Part shown: piece by piece, positions 9,396-18,383 of the stretch
Layout: each line of letters starts with the position of its first letter
How positions within the stretch are numbered: position 1 is the stretch's first letter
Source of the DNA: Gammaproteobacteria bacterium
Lineage (GTDB): Bacteria; Pseudomonadota; Gammaproteobacteria; SZUA-152
Assembly: GCA_021647505.1 (NCBI GenBank)
Contig: JAKIUN010000004.1
Location: 1 to 64,000 of the forward strand
Direction of reading: 5' to 3'
Length of the DNA stretch: 64,000 bases
Notes under the pieces: generated by a model
What the model saw: the letters and a program-made list of their open reading frames with translations, nothing else
Database searches by the model: none
What the model was told of the DNA's origin: nothing
Made by a program: the position numbers and the translations under genes

Positions 9396-10160
9396 ATGAA
9401 ATTGCGTGTTCTGGGGTGTAGTGGCGGTATAGGGAATGCACTGCGAACCACCTCACTACTTATTGATGACGATATTCTGATCGATGCGGGCAGCGGTGTG
9501 GGTGAACTGTCGCTGGAGGAGTTACGCAAGATCCGTCACGTTTTTCTGACCCACTCCCACCTGGATCATTTTTCCTTTCTGCCCCTGCTGGTGGACAGCA
9601 TTTTCCCCAGTATCAGTGAGGCGGTGATCGTGCATGCCCAGCCGGTGACCTTGGAGGCTCTCAAGACACATGTTTTCAACTGGACTATCTGGCCGGATTT
9701 CTCTCAATTGCCGTCACCGGCCAACCCGGTGATGCGTTACGCGTCGTTGCTGCCGGGAGATGTCATCGAGCTTGCCGGGCGGTGCATCGAAATGATTGAA
9801 GTGCGGCACATCGTGCCCGGTGTGGGCTATCGTGTAGAGTGCGCCAGCGGCGCCTTTGCCTTCAGCGGCGACACCTCCACCAATGACAACCTCTGGCAAG
9901 TGCTTAACGCGCGTGAGCGGCTGGATTTGCTGCTGGTCGAGGCCGCCTTCTCCAATGCCGATGAGGATCTGAGCCGCAAGGCCGGGCACTACACCCCACG
10001 CCTGTTGGCTGAGGATCTAAAGAAACTGAAGCACTCGCCGGCTATCCACATCAGCCATACCAAACCCGGCCAGGAAGACCTCATTCTGAATGAGTGTCGC
10101 GAGGCGATTAGCGATCGCCCGGTCTACCCCCTGCACAGCGGGCAGGTTTTCGAACTCTGA
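9396..10160 (+). CDS. Metallo-beta-lactamase-fold hydrolase, class II cyclic nucleotide phosphodiesterase-like
   Basis: A 254-aa MBL-fold protein. The zinc motif HSHLDH is at about residues 51-56. Later metal ligands are likely His in VRHIVPG, Asp in FSGDTSTN and His in ISHTKPG. The N-terminal VLGCSGG and the FSGDTSTNDNLWQ segment resemble class II 3',5'-cyclic nucleotide phosphodiesterases (CpdP/Pde1 type). Substrate cannot be settled from sequence; tRNase Z-like or other MBL hydrolases are the alternative. It is a single gene, upstream of ffh by 145 bp. Confidence 0.82.
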   Translation: MKLRVLGCSGGIGNALRTTSLLIDDDILIDAGSGVGELSLEELRKIRHVFLTHSHLDHFSFLPLLVDSIFPSISEAVIVHAQPVTLEALKTHVFNWTIWPDFSQLPSPANPVMRYASLLPGDVIELAGRCIEMIEVRHIVPGVGYRVECASGAFAFSGDTSTNDNLWQVLNARERLDLLLVEAAFSNADEDLSRKAGHYTPRLLAEDLKKLKHSPAIHISHTKPGQEDLILNECREAISDRPVYPLHSGQVFEL

Positions 10161-10305
10161 TCCAGGTCTGCGTTCATCCCTGAATTTCGCTGGATAGTCA
10201 CCGATCCGCCGTGCGGCGCGGATTCGGGTATAATTTCCCGCCTTCTGTCCTGCAATCTGTTTTCAACTTCCCTGCGGGCACCGTGAACAAACAGGAATTC
10301 GCCCC

Positions 10306-11664
10306 ATGTTCGACAGCCTTTCCGAGCGGTTAAACCGCACCCTGAAAAGCATTCGCGGCCAGGGCCGCATTACCGAAGCCAACGTCAAGGAGACCCTGCG
10401 CGAGGTGCGCATGGCGCTGCTGGAGGCCGACGTGGCCTTGCCGGTGGTGCGCGAGTTCGTCGACCAGGTGCGTGAGCGCGCCCTGGGTGAAGAGGTGATG
10501 CAGAGTCTTTCTCCCGGTCAGGCATTGATCAAGATCGTCCGTGAAGAGCTGGAAAAGGTCATGGGCGAGGCCAACGAGGAGCTGGATCTCAGTACCCGCC
10601 CGCCGGCGGTGATCCTGATGGCCGGTCTGCAGGGTTCGGGCAAGACCACCAGCGTCGCCAAGCTCTCCCGCTGGCTGCGCGAGCGCAAGAAAAAATCCGT
10701 GCTGGTGGCCAGTGTCGACGTCTACCGTCCCGCCGCCATCGACCAGTTGGAAACACTGGCCAAAGAGGTCGAGGTCGATTTTTTCCCCAGTAACCCCTCG
10801 CAGGATCCGGTGGATATCGCCACTGCGGCCGTCGATCAGGCGCGCAAGACCATGAAGGACGTGGTCATCATTGACACCGCCGGTCGTATGCACGTGGATG
10901 AGGAGATGATGGGCGAGATCAAGCGCCTGCATGCCGCCATCGATCCGGTGGAGACCCTGTTCGTGGTCGATAGCATGACCGGCCAGGATGCCGCCAATAC
11001 CGCTCGCGCCTTCGATGAGGCCCTGCCGCTCACCGGTATCATTCTCACCAAGACTGACGGTGACGCGCGTGGCGGTGCGGCGTTATCCATCCGCCATATC
11101 ACTGGCAAGCCCATCAAGTTCCTTGGCGTGGGCGAAAAAACCACGGCGCTGGAGGCCTTTCATCCGGATCGGCTTGCCTCGCGTATCCTCGGCATGGGCG
11201 ACATGCTCAGCCTCATTGAAGAGGCCGAACAGAAAGTCGACCACAAGGAAGCCGAGAAGCTGGCGAAGAAGGTCGCCAAAGGCAAGGGCTTCAATCTGGA
11301 GGACTTCCGCAGCCAGTTGCAGCAGATGCAGAACATGGGCGGCATCGGTGCGCTGATGGATAAGATGCCGGGCATGGCCAATGTGCCGGAGGCGGTAAAG
11401 AACAACATCGATGACAAGCAGTTCCGGCGCCTGGAAGCCATTATTAATTCCATGACGTCGCACGAACGCCGCTTCCCGCAGGTCATCAAGGGTTCGCGTA
11501 AACGCCGCATCGCTGCGGGTTCCGGCACCCAGGTGCAGGACGTCAACCGCCTGCTCAAGCAGTTCACGCAGATGCAGAAAATGATGAAAAAGATGAGGAA
11601 GGGTGGCATGGGGAAGATGCTACGCGGCCTGAAAGGGCGCATGCCGCCGGGGATGCCTTTTTAA
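10306..11664 (+). CDS. ffh: Signal recognition particle GTPase Ffh
   Basis: A 452-aa SRP54 protein that binds 4.5S RNA and signal sequences and delivers ribosomes to FtsY. The N domain (about 1-85) is followed by the G domain with the P-loop GLQGSGKTTS (about 107-116), DVYRPAAIDQL, DTAGRMHVD and TKTDGDARGG. The methionine-rich M domain runs from about 330 to the end, with the RNA-binding GSGTQVQDVNRLLKQF helix. It is complete. A perfect palindrome immediately after the stop (11670-11704) probably ends its transcript. Unlike the usual order, rpsP is not next; four metabolic genes intervene. Confidence 0.98.
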   Translation: MFDSLSERLNRTLKSIRGQGRITEANVKETLREVRMALLEADVALPVVREFVDQVRERALGEEVMQSLSPGQALIKIVREELEKVMGEANEELDLSTRPPAVILMAGLQGSGKTTSVAKLSRWLRERKKKSVLVASVDVYRPAAIDQLETLAKEVEVDFFPSNPSQDPVDIATAAVDQARKTMKDVVIIDTAGRMHVDEEMMGEIKRLHAAIDPVETLFVVDSMTGQDAANTARAFDEALPLTGIILTKTDGDARGGAALSIRHITGKPIKFLGVGEKTTALEAFHPDRLASRILGMGDMLSLIEEAEQKVDHKEAEKLAKKVAKGKGFNLEDFRSQLQQMQNMGGIGALMDKMPGMANVPEAVKNNIDDKQFRRLEAIINSMTSHERRFPQVIKGSRKRRIAAGSGTQVQDVNRLLKQFTQMQKMMKKMRKGGMGKMLRGLKGRMPPGMPF

Positions 11665-11669
11665 TTCTG

Positions 11670-11704
11670 CCACCGTAGGGTGGGCAGTGCCCACCCTACG
11701 GTGG
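11670..11704. terminator. Perfect 17-bp palindrome between convergent genes
   Basis: CCACCGTAGGGTGGGCA and its exact reverse complement are separated by a single G. It sits between the ends of ffh and the convergent MocR gene, six bases after the ffh stop. It has no T-run, so it may be a repeat element of the GTAGGGTGGGC family that also serves as a bidirectional transcript end. Confidence 0.65.
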
Positions 11705-11715
11705 CGTACAGTGAT

Positions 11716-13131
11716 TCAGGCCAGACGAGCCTGCGCCAGTTTGCCCAGAAAGATAATCGCGGCCTCCAGTCGCTCATCCCAAGGCTGGGCGCAATTGATA
11801 CGGATGAAGTTGGTGTATTTTTGCGAGGCAGAGAATATTGGGCCGGGGGCGATGCTGATGCCCTTCGCCAACGCCTGGTGGAAGATGATCATCGCATCCG
11901 TACCTTCGGGCAGTTCCACCCAGATCACAAAACCGCCAACCGGCTGCGTCACCCGGGTACCCTCGGGAAAGTGTTGGCTGACGGCCCGGGTGATGCGTGC
12001 GACCTGGCGCGCATACTGGCCGCGCACCTGGCGCAGGTAGCGGTCGTAGCCACTGCGTTGCAGAAAATCGGCAATGGCCAGTTGCGGTAGTGTGGGTGTT
12101 GCCAGGCTGGTGATATATTTCAGATATTCAATCTGCTCCTGGTATTTTCCCGGTACCATCCAGCCCACCCGCAGGCCCGGTGACAGGGTTTTGGAAAAGG
12201 AGCTGCAATAGAGTACGTTGCCGTTCGTATCAAAGCTTTTTGCGGCTTTCGGGCGATGGTGGTCGAAGGCCAAATCGCCATATACGTCGTCTTCTATCAG
12301 TGGAATGTCGTGCTGATCCAGCAGTTTTATCAGCGTTTGTTTGTTGTCCTCCGACATGCAGTAACCCATCGGGCTATTGAAATTTCCCACAATGGCGCAG
12401 GCCTTGACGGGCCATTGCTCGATGGCGAGTTTCAGGGCATCCAGGCTGATGCCATGCTGCGGGTGGGTGGGGATCTCGAGTGCCTTCAGCCCCAGTGCTT
12501 CGACCACCTGCAAGAGCCCATAAAACGTTGGTGATTCCAGTGCGATGATATCGCCGGTTTTTGCCACGGCGCGCAGGCAAAGCGTCAATGCCTCCTGGCA
12601 ACCGCTAGTGATGATGATCTTGGACGGTGCAATCTGACAGCCTGCGTCCAACATGCGGCGGGCGATCTGCTGGCGTAGTTCCGCGCTGCCGGGCGGGAAT
12701 TCATAGCTGGCGCTGCGCCGTTGCTGGTGGCGGGTGACGGTCAGCAGTGCCCGATTGATGGCCTGGGTCGGCAGAAAGCTGTGATGCGGGATTGCCGCGC
12801 CCAATTGAATCATTTCGGGCTGGCGCGTGGCCTGACTCAGTTGCATGGCCATCTGCTGTCCGGTGATGCGGGTCGGCCGGGGTTTGGGACTCGTCATGGC
12901 CGGCTGTTCCGGCACCTGCCAAACGGATGTGCGCACATAATAGCCGGAGCGGGGACGGGCCCGGATCAGCCCGCGGTCTTCCAGCAATTGGTGGGCCTGC
13001 ATGATGGTGGAGATACTGACACTGAACTGTTTGCTCAGCCTGCGTACCCCCGGCAGCCGCTCGCCGGGCAGATAAACCCCCTGTTCGATCTGTCCGGCCA
13101 GTCCCTTGGCAACCTGTTCGTAGCGTTTCAT
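11716..13131 (-). CDS. MocR-type GntR/aminotransferase transcription regulator
   Basis: A 471-aa fusion. Residues 1-70 form a GntR winged helix (YLPGERLPGVRRLSKQFSVS); about 100-470 form a fold-type I aminotransferase domain, with the pyridoxal phosphate lysine at about 314 in SFSKTLSPGLRVGW. MocR proteins sense PLP or amino compounds and usually control the adjacent divergent gene. Here that is the PhzF gene 166 bp away, with three CTGTAYTGT words between them. The effector and target metabolite are unknown. The aminotransferase motifs look intact, but the family typically regulates rather than catalyses. Confidence 0.92.
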   Translation of the reverse strand: MKRYEQVAKGLAGQIEQGVYLPGERLPGVRRLSKQFSVSISTIMQAHQLLEDRGLIRARPRSGYYVRTSVWQVPEQPAMTSPKPRPTRITGQQMAMQLSQATRQPEMIQLGAAIPHHSFLPTQAINRALLTVTRHQQRRSASYEFPPGSAELRQQIARRMLDAGCQIAPSKIIITSGCQEALTLCLRAVAKTGDIIALESPTFYGLLQVVEALGLKALEIPTHPQHGISLDALKLAIEQWPVKACAIVGNFNSPMGYCMSEDNKQTLIKLLDQHDIPLIEDDVYGDLAFDHHRPKAAKSFDTNGNVLYCSSFSKTLSPGLRVGWMVPGKYQEQIEYLKYITSLATPTLPQLAIADFLQRSGYDRYLRQVRGQYARQVARITRAVSQHFPEGTRVTQPVGGFVIWVELPEGTDAMIIFHQALAKGISIAPGPIFSASQKYTNFIRINCAQPWDERLEAAIIFLGKLAQARLA

Positions 13132-13174
13132 CGGTGTTCGCTTTCCCGTTTCATGACAGTTCCCGCAAAAAAAT

Positions 13175-13240
13175 ACAGTACAGTTCTGTGCCCGATGAAA
13201 CTGTATTGTATCAGTTTCTGTGTGACTGAATCTGTACTGT
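13175..13240. promoter_or_regulatory. Candidate MocR operators in the divergent promoter region
   Basis: The 9-mer CTGTAYTGT occurs three times in 66 bp: inverted at 13175-13183 (acagtacag), direct at 13201-13209 (ctgtattgt) and direct at 13232-13240 (ctgtactgt). A short dyad ACAGTTCTGT overlaps the first. Mixed direct and inverted repeats are typical of MocR targets; the assignment is inferred from position. Confidence 0.6.
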
Positions 13241-13297
13241 CTTGAGTTTGGTGGTTAGAGTGATAAAGGTCAAAACAGTGAATCGGAGGGGGATGAA

Positions 13298-14098
13298 ATG
13301 GGCTTCTCGATCTATCAAGTGGATGCGTTTACAGATACGCCATTCACGGGCAATCCGGCAGCCGTGTGCCTGCTGGAGGGTGACCGCTCCGATGCGTGGA
13401 TGCAGGCCCTGGGGGCGGAAATGAATGTGTCGGAAACCGCCATCGTGAGGTTCCGGGAGGAAAGCAATGCCTTTGATCTGCGCTGGTTCACGCCTGTGAT
13501 GGAGGTTGATCTGTGCGGCCATGCCACCCTGGCGGCCGCGCATGTATTGTGGGAAAAGGGGGAGGCCAGTATCGATCGGGCCATCGTCTTTCACACGCGC
13601 AGCGGCATTCTGACGGCTATCCACCAACACGAATGGATCGAACTGGATTTTCCGGCCGATCCGCTGAGCGAAGTACCGACACCCCCGGGAATGGAGGCGG
13701 CGCTGGGTTTGCGTGCCGCTTATGTGGCTAAGGGGCGTGATGATTATCTTGTCGTCGTTGAATCGGTGCAGCAGGTGCGTGATCTGGCCCCGGACTTTCA
13801 GCAACTGGCCAGCATTCCCGGCCGGGGGTTTATCGTTACTGCCCCCGGTGGCAGTGAGTTTGATTTTGTATCGCGATTTTTTGCGCCGCGCGCGGGCATC
13901 GATGAGGATCCGGTGACCGGCTCAGCCCATTGCACGTTGGCCGGATACTGGCAGGGCCGACTCGGAAAAACGACATTTATCGCTCGTCAAATCTCGAAGC
14001 GCGGCGGCACGTTACGGGTGGAGGTGGCGGGTAATCGCGTCATCTTGGGTGGTCAGGCGATGATGATTTTGCAAGGGAAGTTGTGTGATGGATTTTAA
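13298..14098 (+). CDS. PhzF-family isomerase/epimerase-like protein
   Basis: A 266-aa protein of the PhzF/diaminopimelate-epimerase-like fold. The family's general acid/base glutamate is Glu46 in NVSETAIV. The N-terminal QVDAFTDTPFTGNPAAVC and the C-terminal DEDPVTGSAHCTL phosphate/substrate loop are conserved. Nothing else from phenazine synthesis is near, so a phenazine role is not implied. It overlaps the aminotransferase by 11 bases, and both may act on the same amino acid under MocR control (inference). The start is the ATG that opens the conserved MGFSIYQVDAF. Confidence 0.9.
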   Translation: MGFSIYQVDAFTDTPFTGNPAAVCLLEGDRSDAWMQALGAEMNVSETAIVRFREESNAFDLRWFTPVMEVDLCGHATLAAAHVLWEKGEASIDRAIVFHTRSGILTAIHQHEWIELDFPADPLSEVPTPPGMEAALGLRAAYVAKGRDDYLVVVESVQQVRDLAPDFQQLASIPGRGFIVTAPGGSEFDFVSRFFAPRAGIDEDPVTGSAHCTLAGYWQGRLGKTTFIARQISKRGGTLRVEVAGNRVILGGQAMMILQGKLCDGF

Positions 14099-14996
14099 AC
14101 AGACGGTGACTGAATCGCTGTGCTGGCTGAACGGCGAGATCATGCCGGTGACGCAGGCGCGTATCCCTGTTCTGGATCATGGTCTGTTGTACGGCGATGG
14201 TGTTTTTGAAGGTATTCGTTTTTACCAGGGGCGTGCCTTTCGCTTGCAGGAACACCTGCATCGCTTGAGCGATTCCGCAGCGGCCATTGGTTTGCCGCTG
14301 CCACTCGATCAAGCAGCCTTGGAAGCGGCCGTCGCCGACCTGATTGAGGCATTTGCTGTGCCTGAGGGTTATTTGCGGCTGGTGGTGACTCGGGGAGAGG
14401 GGCCGCTGGGGCTTGATCCCGCATCCTGCAAACGAGGTAATGTTTTCATTATTGCGGCGCAGATGGCGCTGGTCGATGCAGAAAAACGTCGTCGGGGGAT
14501 TCGCATCATTATTGCCGCCACCCGGCGTCTGCCGGTGGATGGCCTGGATCCGCGCATCAAGAGCTTGAACTATCTCAATCACATTTTGGCACGGATGGAG
14601 GCCGGCAACGCCGGTGCGCAAGAGGCGATACTGCTCAATGCGCATGGCCATGTCTGTGAGGGGAGTGCGGACAATGTGTTTATCGTCAGGAATGGCGTCC
14701 TGCTGACGCCGCCGGTGAGTGATGGCGCGCTGGATGGTATTACCCGGCGTGTGATCATCGCGCTTGCGGCACAGGCGGACACCGTGTGCCGGGAGCAAAC
14801 CCTGGCTCCTTATGATCTGTATACCGCCGACGAATGTTTTCTCACCGGTACCGGTGCGGAACTGATTCCCGTGCGCGAAATTGATGGGCGCTTGCTGAAA
14901 CAGTGCCCGGGAAGCGTATTCACCGGCATACAACAACAATTTTATGCATTGATTCAGCAGGAAACCCGGGAAACGACGGGCACTGTCAATCAATGA
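14088..14996 (+). CDS. Class IV PLP aminotransferase (branched-chain/D-amino acid aminotransferase type)
   Basis: A 302-aa fold-type IV enzyme. YGDGVFEGIRFY (about residues 35-46) and the PLP lysine in RIKSLNYLNHILA (about Lys158) are present, and the ECFLTGTGAELIPV segment closes the active site. Such enzymes include IlvE, D-alanine aminotransferase and aminodeoxychorismate lyase; the LNYLN motif favours the branched-chain/D-amino acid group. ATG at 14088 overlaps the end of the phzF-like gene, suggesting coupled translation. argC follows 16 bp later. Confidence 0.85.
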   Translation: MDFKQTVTESLCWLNGEIMPVTQARIPVLDHGLLYGDGVFEGIRFYQGRAFRLQEHLHRLSDSAAAIGLPLPLDQAALEAAVADLIEAFAVPEGYLRLVVTRGEGPLGLDPASCKRGNVFIIAAQMALVDAEKRRRGIRIIIAATRRLPVDGLDPRIKSLNYLNHILARMEAGNAGAQEAILLNAHGHVCEGSADNVFIVRNGVLLTPPVSDGALDGITRRVIIALAAQADTVCREQTLAPYDLYTADECFLTGTGAELIPVREIDGRLLKQCPGSVFTGIQQQFYALIQQETRETTGTVNQ

Positions 14997-15012
14997 TGGT
15001 AAGGAGCAGACG

Positions 15013-16065
15013 ATGATTAATGTGGGTATTGTTGGCGCCTCGGGGTATATGGGCGGCGAGGTCTTGCGGGTACTGATGGATCATCCTGGGGTCGACATTG
15101 CCTGGGCGACCAGCCGCGCCGGTGGCCGTATCGAGGAATATCACCCGAATCTTTACGACAGCGGGATTGAGCTGATTCACCCCGACCGGGTAAGCGCCTG
15201 CGATGTAGTCTTTCTGGCGTTGCCGACAGAGGCCTCGATCTGCGAATCGGCCCGATTTTTGTCGCTGGGCGCGAAAGTCATCGATCTGGGTTCCGCCTTC
15301 CGTTTGCAGGATCGCGCCACCTGGGAACGCGTCTATGGTCAAACACATGGCCAGTGGGCGCTGGCGGAACAGGCGGTGTACGGTATTAATGAACTGCACA
15401 GGGCCGATGTGGAAAATGCCTCGCTGATTGCCAATCCGGGGTGTTTTTCCTCGGCGGCCATTCTGGCCCTGGCGCCTTTGATAGCGAAGGGTTTGGTCGA
15501 CACGGAGCGACTGGTGGTGACCGGTATATCGGGAACCGCCGGTGTCGGGGCGGAGCTGTCCCGCGCGGCGCATCACCCGGAAATCGGTAACAATCTGGTG
15601 CCGTACAATGTGGTGGGGCATCGTCACAGCGTTGAAATGGAGCAGGAACTGTCGCTGCTGGCCGGGCAAGCTGTGTCTGTTCATTTCACGCCGGTCTATG
15701 CGCCCATCGTGCGCGGCATCCTTGCCGTGTGCCATGCCTTTCCGGTGAAAAGTACCGACCGGGATGCCTTGCTTGAGCAATACCACGCCTATTACCAGGA
15801 TGCGCCTTTTGTGAAGGTCTATGACCTGCCCAGGGAGACTAACGCCGCCTGGCAGTACAAGCCCTATCCCTGGGTGAGTTCGGTCGTGGGAACCAATTAC
15901 TGCTTCATCGGCCTGGACTACGATGCTGAACGAGGGCGCATCAGTGTGCTGAGTGTGCTGGACAGTGTGGGTAAAGGCGGCGCTCAGGTCGGCATCGAGA
16001 ACATGAATCTGATGTGTGGCCTTGAGCGTTCAAGCGGGCTGCAACGCCGGGGTCTTCATCCGTAG
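15013..16065 (+). CDS. argC: N-acetyl-gamma-glutamyl-phosphate reductase
   Basis: NADPH-dependent reductase of the third step of arginine synthesis. A Rossmann GASGYMGGEV motif lies at about residues 8-17. The catalytic cysteine is about Cys144 in NPGCFSSAAIL. The substrate-binding segment NLVPYNVVGHRHS and C-terminal IENMNLMCG follow; 350 aa is the normal length for the long type. It ends the four-gene block between ffh and rpsP. Other arg genes are not in the window. Confidence 0.95.
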   Translation: MINVGIVGASGYMGGEVLRVLMDHPGVDIAWATSRAGGRIEEYHPNLYDSGIELIHPDRVSACDVVFLALPTEASICESARFLSLGAKVIDLGSAFRLQDRATWERVYGQTHGQWALAEQAVYGINELHRADVENASLIANPGCFSSAAILALAPLIAKGLVDTERLVVTGISGTAGVGAELSRAAHHPEIGNNLVPYNVVGHRHSVEMEQELSLLAGQAVSVHFTPVYAPIVRGILAVCHAFPVKSTDRDALLEQYHAYYQDAPFVKVYDLPRETNAAWQYKPYPWVSSVVGTNYCFIGLDYDAERGRISVLSVLDSVGKGGAQVGIENMNLMCGLERSSGLQRRGLHP

Positions 16066-16150
16066 CCGGCAGTATGTTGCCGGAAATTAAGAGGAGCCCA
16101 AGCAGGCGTTTCATTCCGTGCTGTTTTCACGTAGAATACGCCGCCTTTAG

Positions 16151-16179
16151 CAAACCGCCGTCCAGCGTATGGCGGTTTG
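16151..16179 (+). terminator. Hairpin between argC and rpsP
   Basis: CAAACCGCC (16151-16159) pairs with GGCGGTTTG (16171-16179) around an 11-base loop, followed by ttgtttg. The T-run is poor, so it could be either a weak terminator for argC or a leader structure of the ribosomal protein operon. Confidence 0.5.
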
Positions 16180-16257
16180 TTGTTTGCGCAACTGTTTTAA
16201 TTCTTGCGTTGAAGCAGTTTTAAATTATGAACTTATTATTCGGGGAATGAAAACGTA

Positions 16258-16509
16258 ATGGTAACCATTCGTTTATCTCGTGGCGGCGCCAAAAAGCGTC
16301 CTTTTTACCACATCGTCGTGACCGACAGCCGCAACAAGCGCGACGGTCGTTTTATCGAGCGCCTGGGGTTTTTCAACCCGGTGGCGCGTGGTGCGGAAGA
16401 GGTGCTGCGTCTTGACCGTGAGCGCGTCGAACACTGGCTGTCCTTGGGTGCCAAGGCCTCTGATCGTGTCAACCAGCTGCTGAAACAGAGCGCGAAGGCA
16501 GCTGCCTGA
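16258..16509 (+). CDS. rpsP: 30S ribosomal protein bS16
   Basis: An 83-aa protein with the full bS16 fold: [21 protein letters not shown] at the N-terminus, then [13 protein letters not shown]. It is the first gene of the classical rpsP-rimM-trmD-rplS operon, complete here and ended by a strong terminator after rplS. Start GAAAACGTA ATG matches the conserved N-terminus. Confidence 0.98.
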   Translation: MVTIRLSRGGAKKRPFYHIVVTDSRNKRDGRFIERLGFFNPVARGAEEVLRLDRERVEHWLSLGAKASDRVNQLLKQSAKAAA

Positions 16510-16538
16510 ACGGATTGATTGCGTAGCCGTGCCGGTGG

Positions 16539-17075
16539 ATGTGTATGACCCAACATGACCCGGCGTGGATTATAGTAGGACGCATCGGTGCCCCTTATGG
16601 GGTGAAGGGTTGGGTCAAGATCCAATCTCACACTGAGATCCCCAGCAACATCCTGGACTACGATCCCTGGTATCTGCGGCCGGAAAAGACCACCGGTGCC
16701 GACTGGCGTGAGGCCTGTCTTGATGGTGCGCGTGAGCATGGCAAGGGTATTGTGGCCAGGTTTGCCGGTTGTGATGACCGTGATGCTGCTGTCCTGATGC
16801 GTGGACAGGAGATTGCGGTGCGGCGCGAGCAGTTGCCGGCGGCGGAGGTGGGCGAGTATTACTGGGTCGACCTGATCGGTCTGCGCGTCGAAACGCTGGA
16901 CGGCACCGGGCTGGGCCATGTAGATCACCTCATGGCTACCGGCGCCAATGACGTGCTGGTGGTGAAGGGTGAGCGGCAACGACTGATCCCTTTCGTCACC
17001 GGGCACATCGTCAAGGACGTTGACTTGGCTGGCGGTGTGATCCGTGTTGATTGGGAAGCCGATTATCTGCAATGA
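16539..17075 (+). CDS. rimM: Ribosome maturation factor RimM
   Basis: A 178-aa 16S rRNA processing factor that binds uS19 in the maturing 30S head. The N-terminal beta-barrel starts [19 protein letters not shown] (about residues 10-28). The PRC-barrel second domain has [12 protein letters not shown] and [14 protein letters not shown]. Either ATG at 16539 or at 16545 could start it; both precede the conserved region. It lies between rpsP and trmD. Confidence 0.95.
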   Translation: MCMTQHDPAWIIVGRIGAPYGVKGWVKIQSHTEIPSNILDYDPWYLRPEKTTGADWREACLDGAREHGKGIVARFAGCDDRDAAVLMRGQEIAVRREQLPAAEVGEYYWVDLIGLRVETLDGTGLGHVDHLMATGANDVLVVKGERQRLIPFVTGHIVKDVDLAGGVIRVDWEADYLQ

Positions 17076-17092
17076 CGGAAGGTGGTGTTAGG

Positions 17093-17836
17093 ATGCGCAT
17101 CGACGTCGTGACCCTGTTCCCGGAAATGCTGGATGCGGTGACGAAATCCGGTGTCAGCGGCCGCGCTGTGGATCGGGGTCTGCTGGACGTGGTGCGCTGG
17201 AATCCACGTGACTACAGCCGTGACCGGCACCGCACGGTGGATGACCGCCCCTATGGCGGCGGCCCCGGCATGGTGATGATGGTAGAGCCGCTACGCGATG
17301 CCATCCGCGCGGCGAAGCGGCAGGCGCCGCAGGGCGTGCCGGTGATTCACCTCTCTCCGCAGGGGCGGGTGCTGGATCAGGCGGGACTGCGAGAGTTGGC
17401 GGCGCTGCCGGGCATGGTGCTGGTGGCGAGCCGTTATGAAGGTGTCGACGAGCGCCTGATTGCGGCCGAAATCGACCAGGAATGGTCCATCGGTGATTAC
17501 GTGCTGAGCGGCGGTGAATTGGCCGCGATGGTGCTGATCGATGGCGTCACACGGCTGCTGCCGGGCGCACTGGGCCACGAGGACTCGGCCGAGCAGGACT
17601 CTTTCACGGACGGCCTGCTCGATCACCCGCACTATACGCGGCCCGAGGTGATCGACGATGAACCGGTGCCACCGGTGCTGCTCAGCGGTGATCATGCGGC
17701 CATCCGCCGCTGGCGCTGCAAGCAGGCGCTGGGACGTACCTGGCAGCGGCGTCCGGAACTATTGCAGGGCAGGCTGCTGGATGAGGAACAGCAACGGCTG
17801 TTGCAGGAATTTATCCGTGAGCACGAACAGAATTGA
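17093..17836 (+). CDS. trmD: tRNA (guanine-N1)-methyltransferase TrmD
   Basis: A 247-aa SPOUT-fold enzyme that methylates G37 of tRNAs using S-adenosylmethionine and prevents frameshifting. The protein starts at [12 protein letters not shown]; a longer in-frame start at 17051 is rejected because it overlaps rimM and adds non-conserved residues. Trefoil-knot motifs include [22 protein letters not shown] and [14 protein letters not shown]-terminal domain contains [12 protein letters not shown]. Confidence 0.97.
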   Translation: MRIDVVTLFPEMLDAVTKSGVSGRAVDRGLLDVVRWNPRDYSRDRHRTVDDRPYGGGPGMVMMVEPLRDAIRAAKRQAPQGVPVIHLSPQGRVLDQAGLRELAALPGMVLVASRYEGVDERLIAAEIDQEWSIGDYVLSGGELAAMVLIDGVTRLLPGALGHEDSAEQDSFTDGLLDHPHYTRPEVIDDEPVPPVLLSGDHAAIRRWRCKQALGRTWQRRPELLQGRLLDEEQQRLLQEFIREHEQN

Positions 17837-17896
17837 GTATTGAGTAACAACGTGAATAAACCGGTATAATCCGCCGTAAATATAGTGGAGCAGATC

Positions 17897-18241
17897 ATGA
17901 GCAATATCATTAAAGAACTCGAAGCCGAGCAGATGAACAAGGAAATTCCGGCGTTTGGCCCGGGCGATACGGTCATCGTTCAAGTCAGGGTCAAGGAAGG
18001 CACCCGCGAGCGCCTGCAGGCCTATGAAGGCGTGGTGATTGCTAAGCGCAACCGCGGCCTCAACTCTTCTTTCACCGTGCGCAAGATGTCCCATGGCGAA
18101 GGCGTCGAGCGCGTGTTTCAGACTTACAGCCCGATGGTGAGTGAAATCAAGGTCAAGCGTCGTGGCGACGTGCGTCGCGCCAAGCTGTATTACCTGCGTG
18201 GTTTGCAGGGCAAGGCTGCGCGCATCAAGGAAAAGCTCTAA
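17897..18241 (+). CDS. rplS: 50S ribosomal protein bL19
   Basis: A 114-aa ribosomal protein at the interface of the subunits. The conserved [25 protein letters not shown] segment and [27 protein letters not shown]-terminus (described here in overlapping parts) are present. The ATG at 17897 is chosen over the GTG at 17885 because it sits at the family N-terminus after a GGAG site. It is the last gene of the rpsP operon. Confidence 0.97.
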   Translation: MSNIIKELEAEQMNKEIPAFGPGDTVIVQVRVKEGTRERLQAYEGVVIAKRNRGLNSSFTVRKMSHGEGVERVFQTYSPMVSEIKVKRRGDVRRAKLYYLRGLQGKAARIKEKL

Positions 18242-18316
18242 ACACGCTGCTCCCAGACGGCGATGAGGCTGTGCGTCCCTGTGACAATGTTCGGGAGCGA
18301 TTTGTTGGTAAAGAAT

Positions 18317-18342
18317 GCCCGGCCTGTGCCGGGCGTTTTTTT
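18317..18342 (+). terminator. Rho-independent terminator of the rpsP operon
   Basis: GCCCGGC pairs with GCCGGGC around a four-base CTGT loop, followed by GTTTTTTT. It lies 75 bases after the rplS stop and just before ogt. Confidence 0.93.
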
Positions 18343-18383
18343 GTCCTGGATTTGTGGCTCCATGCGAGGGGGGTAACGAAGTG

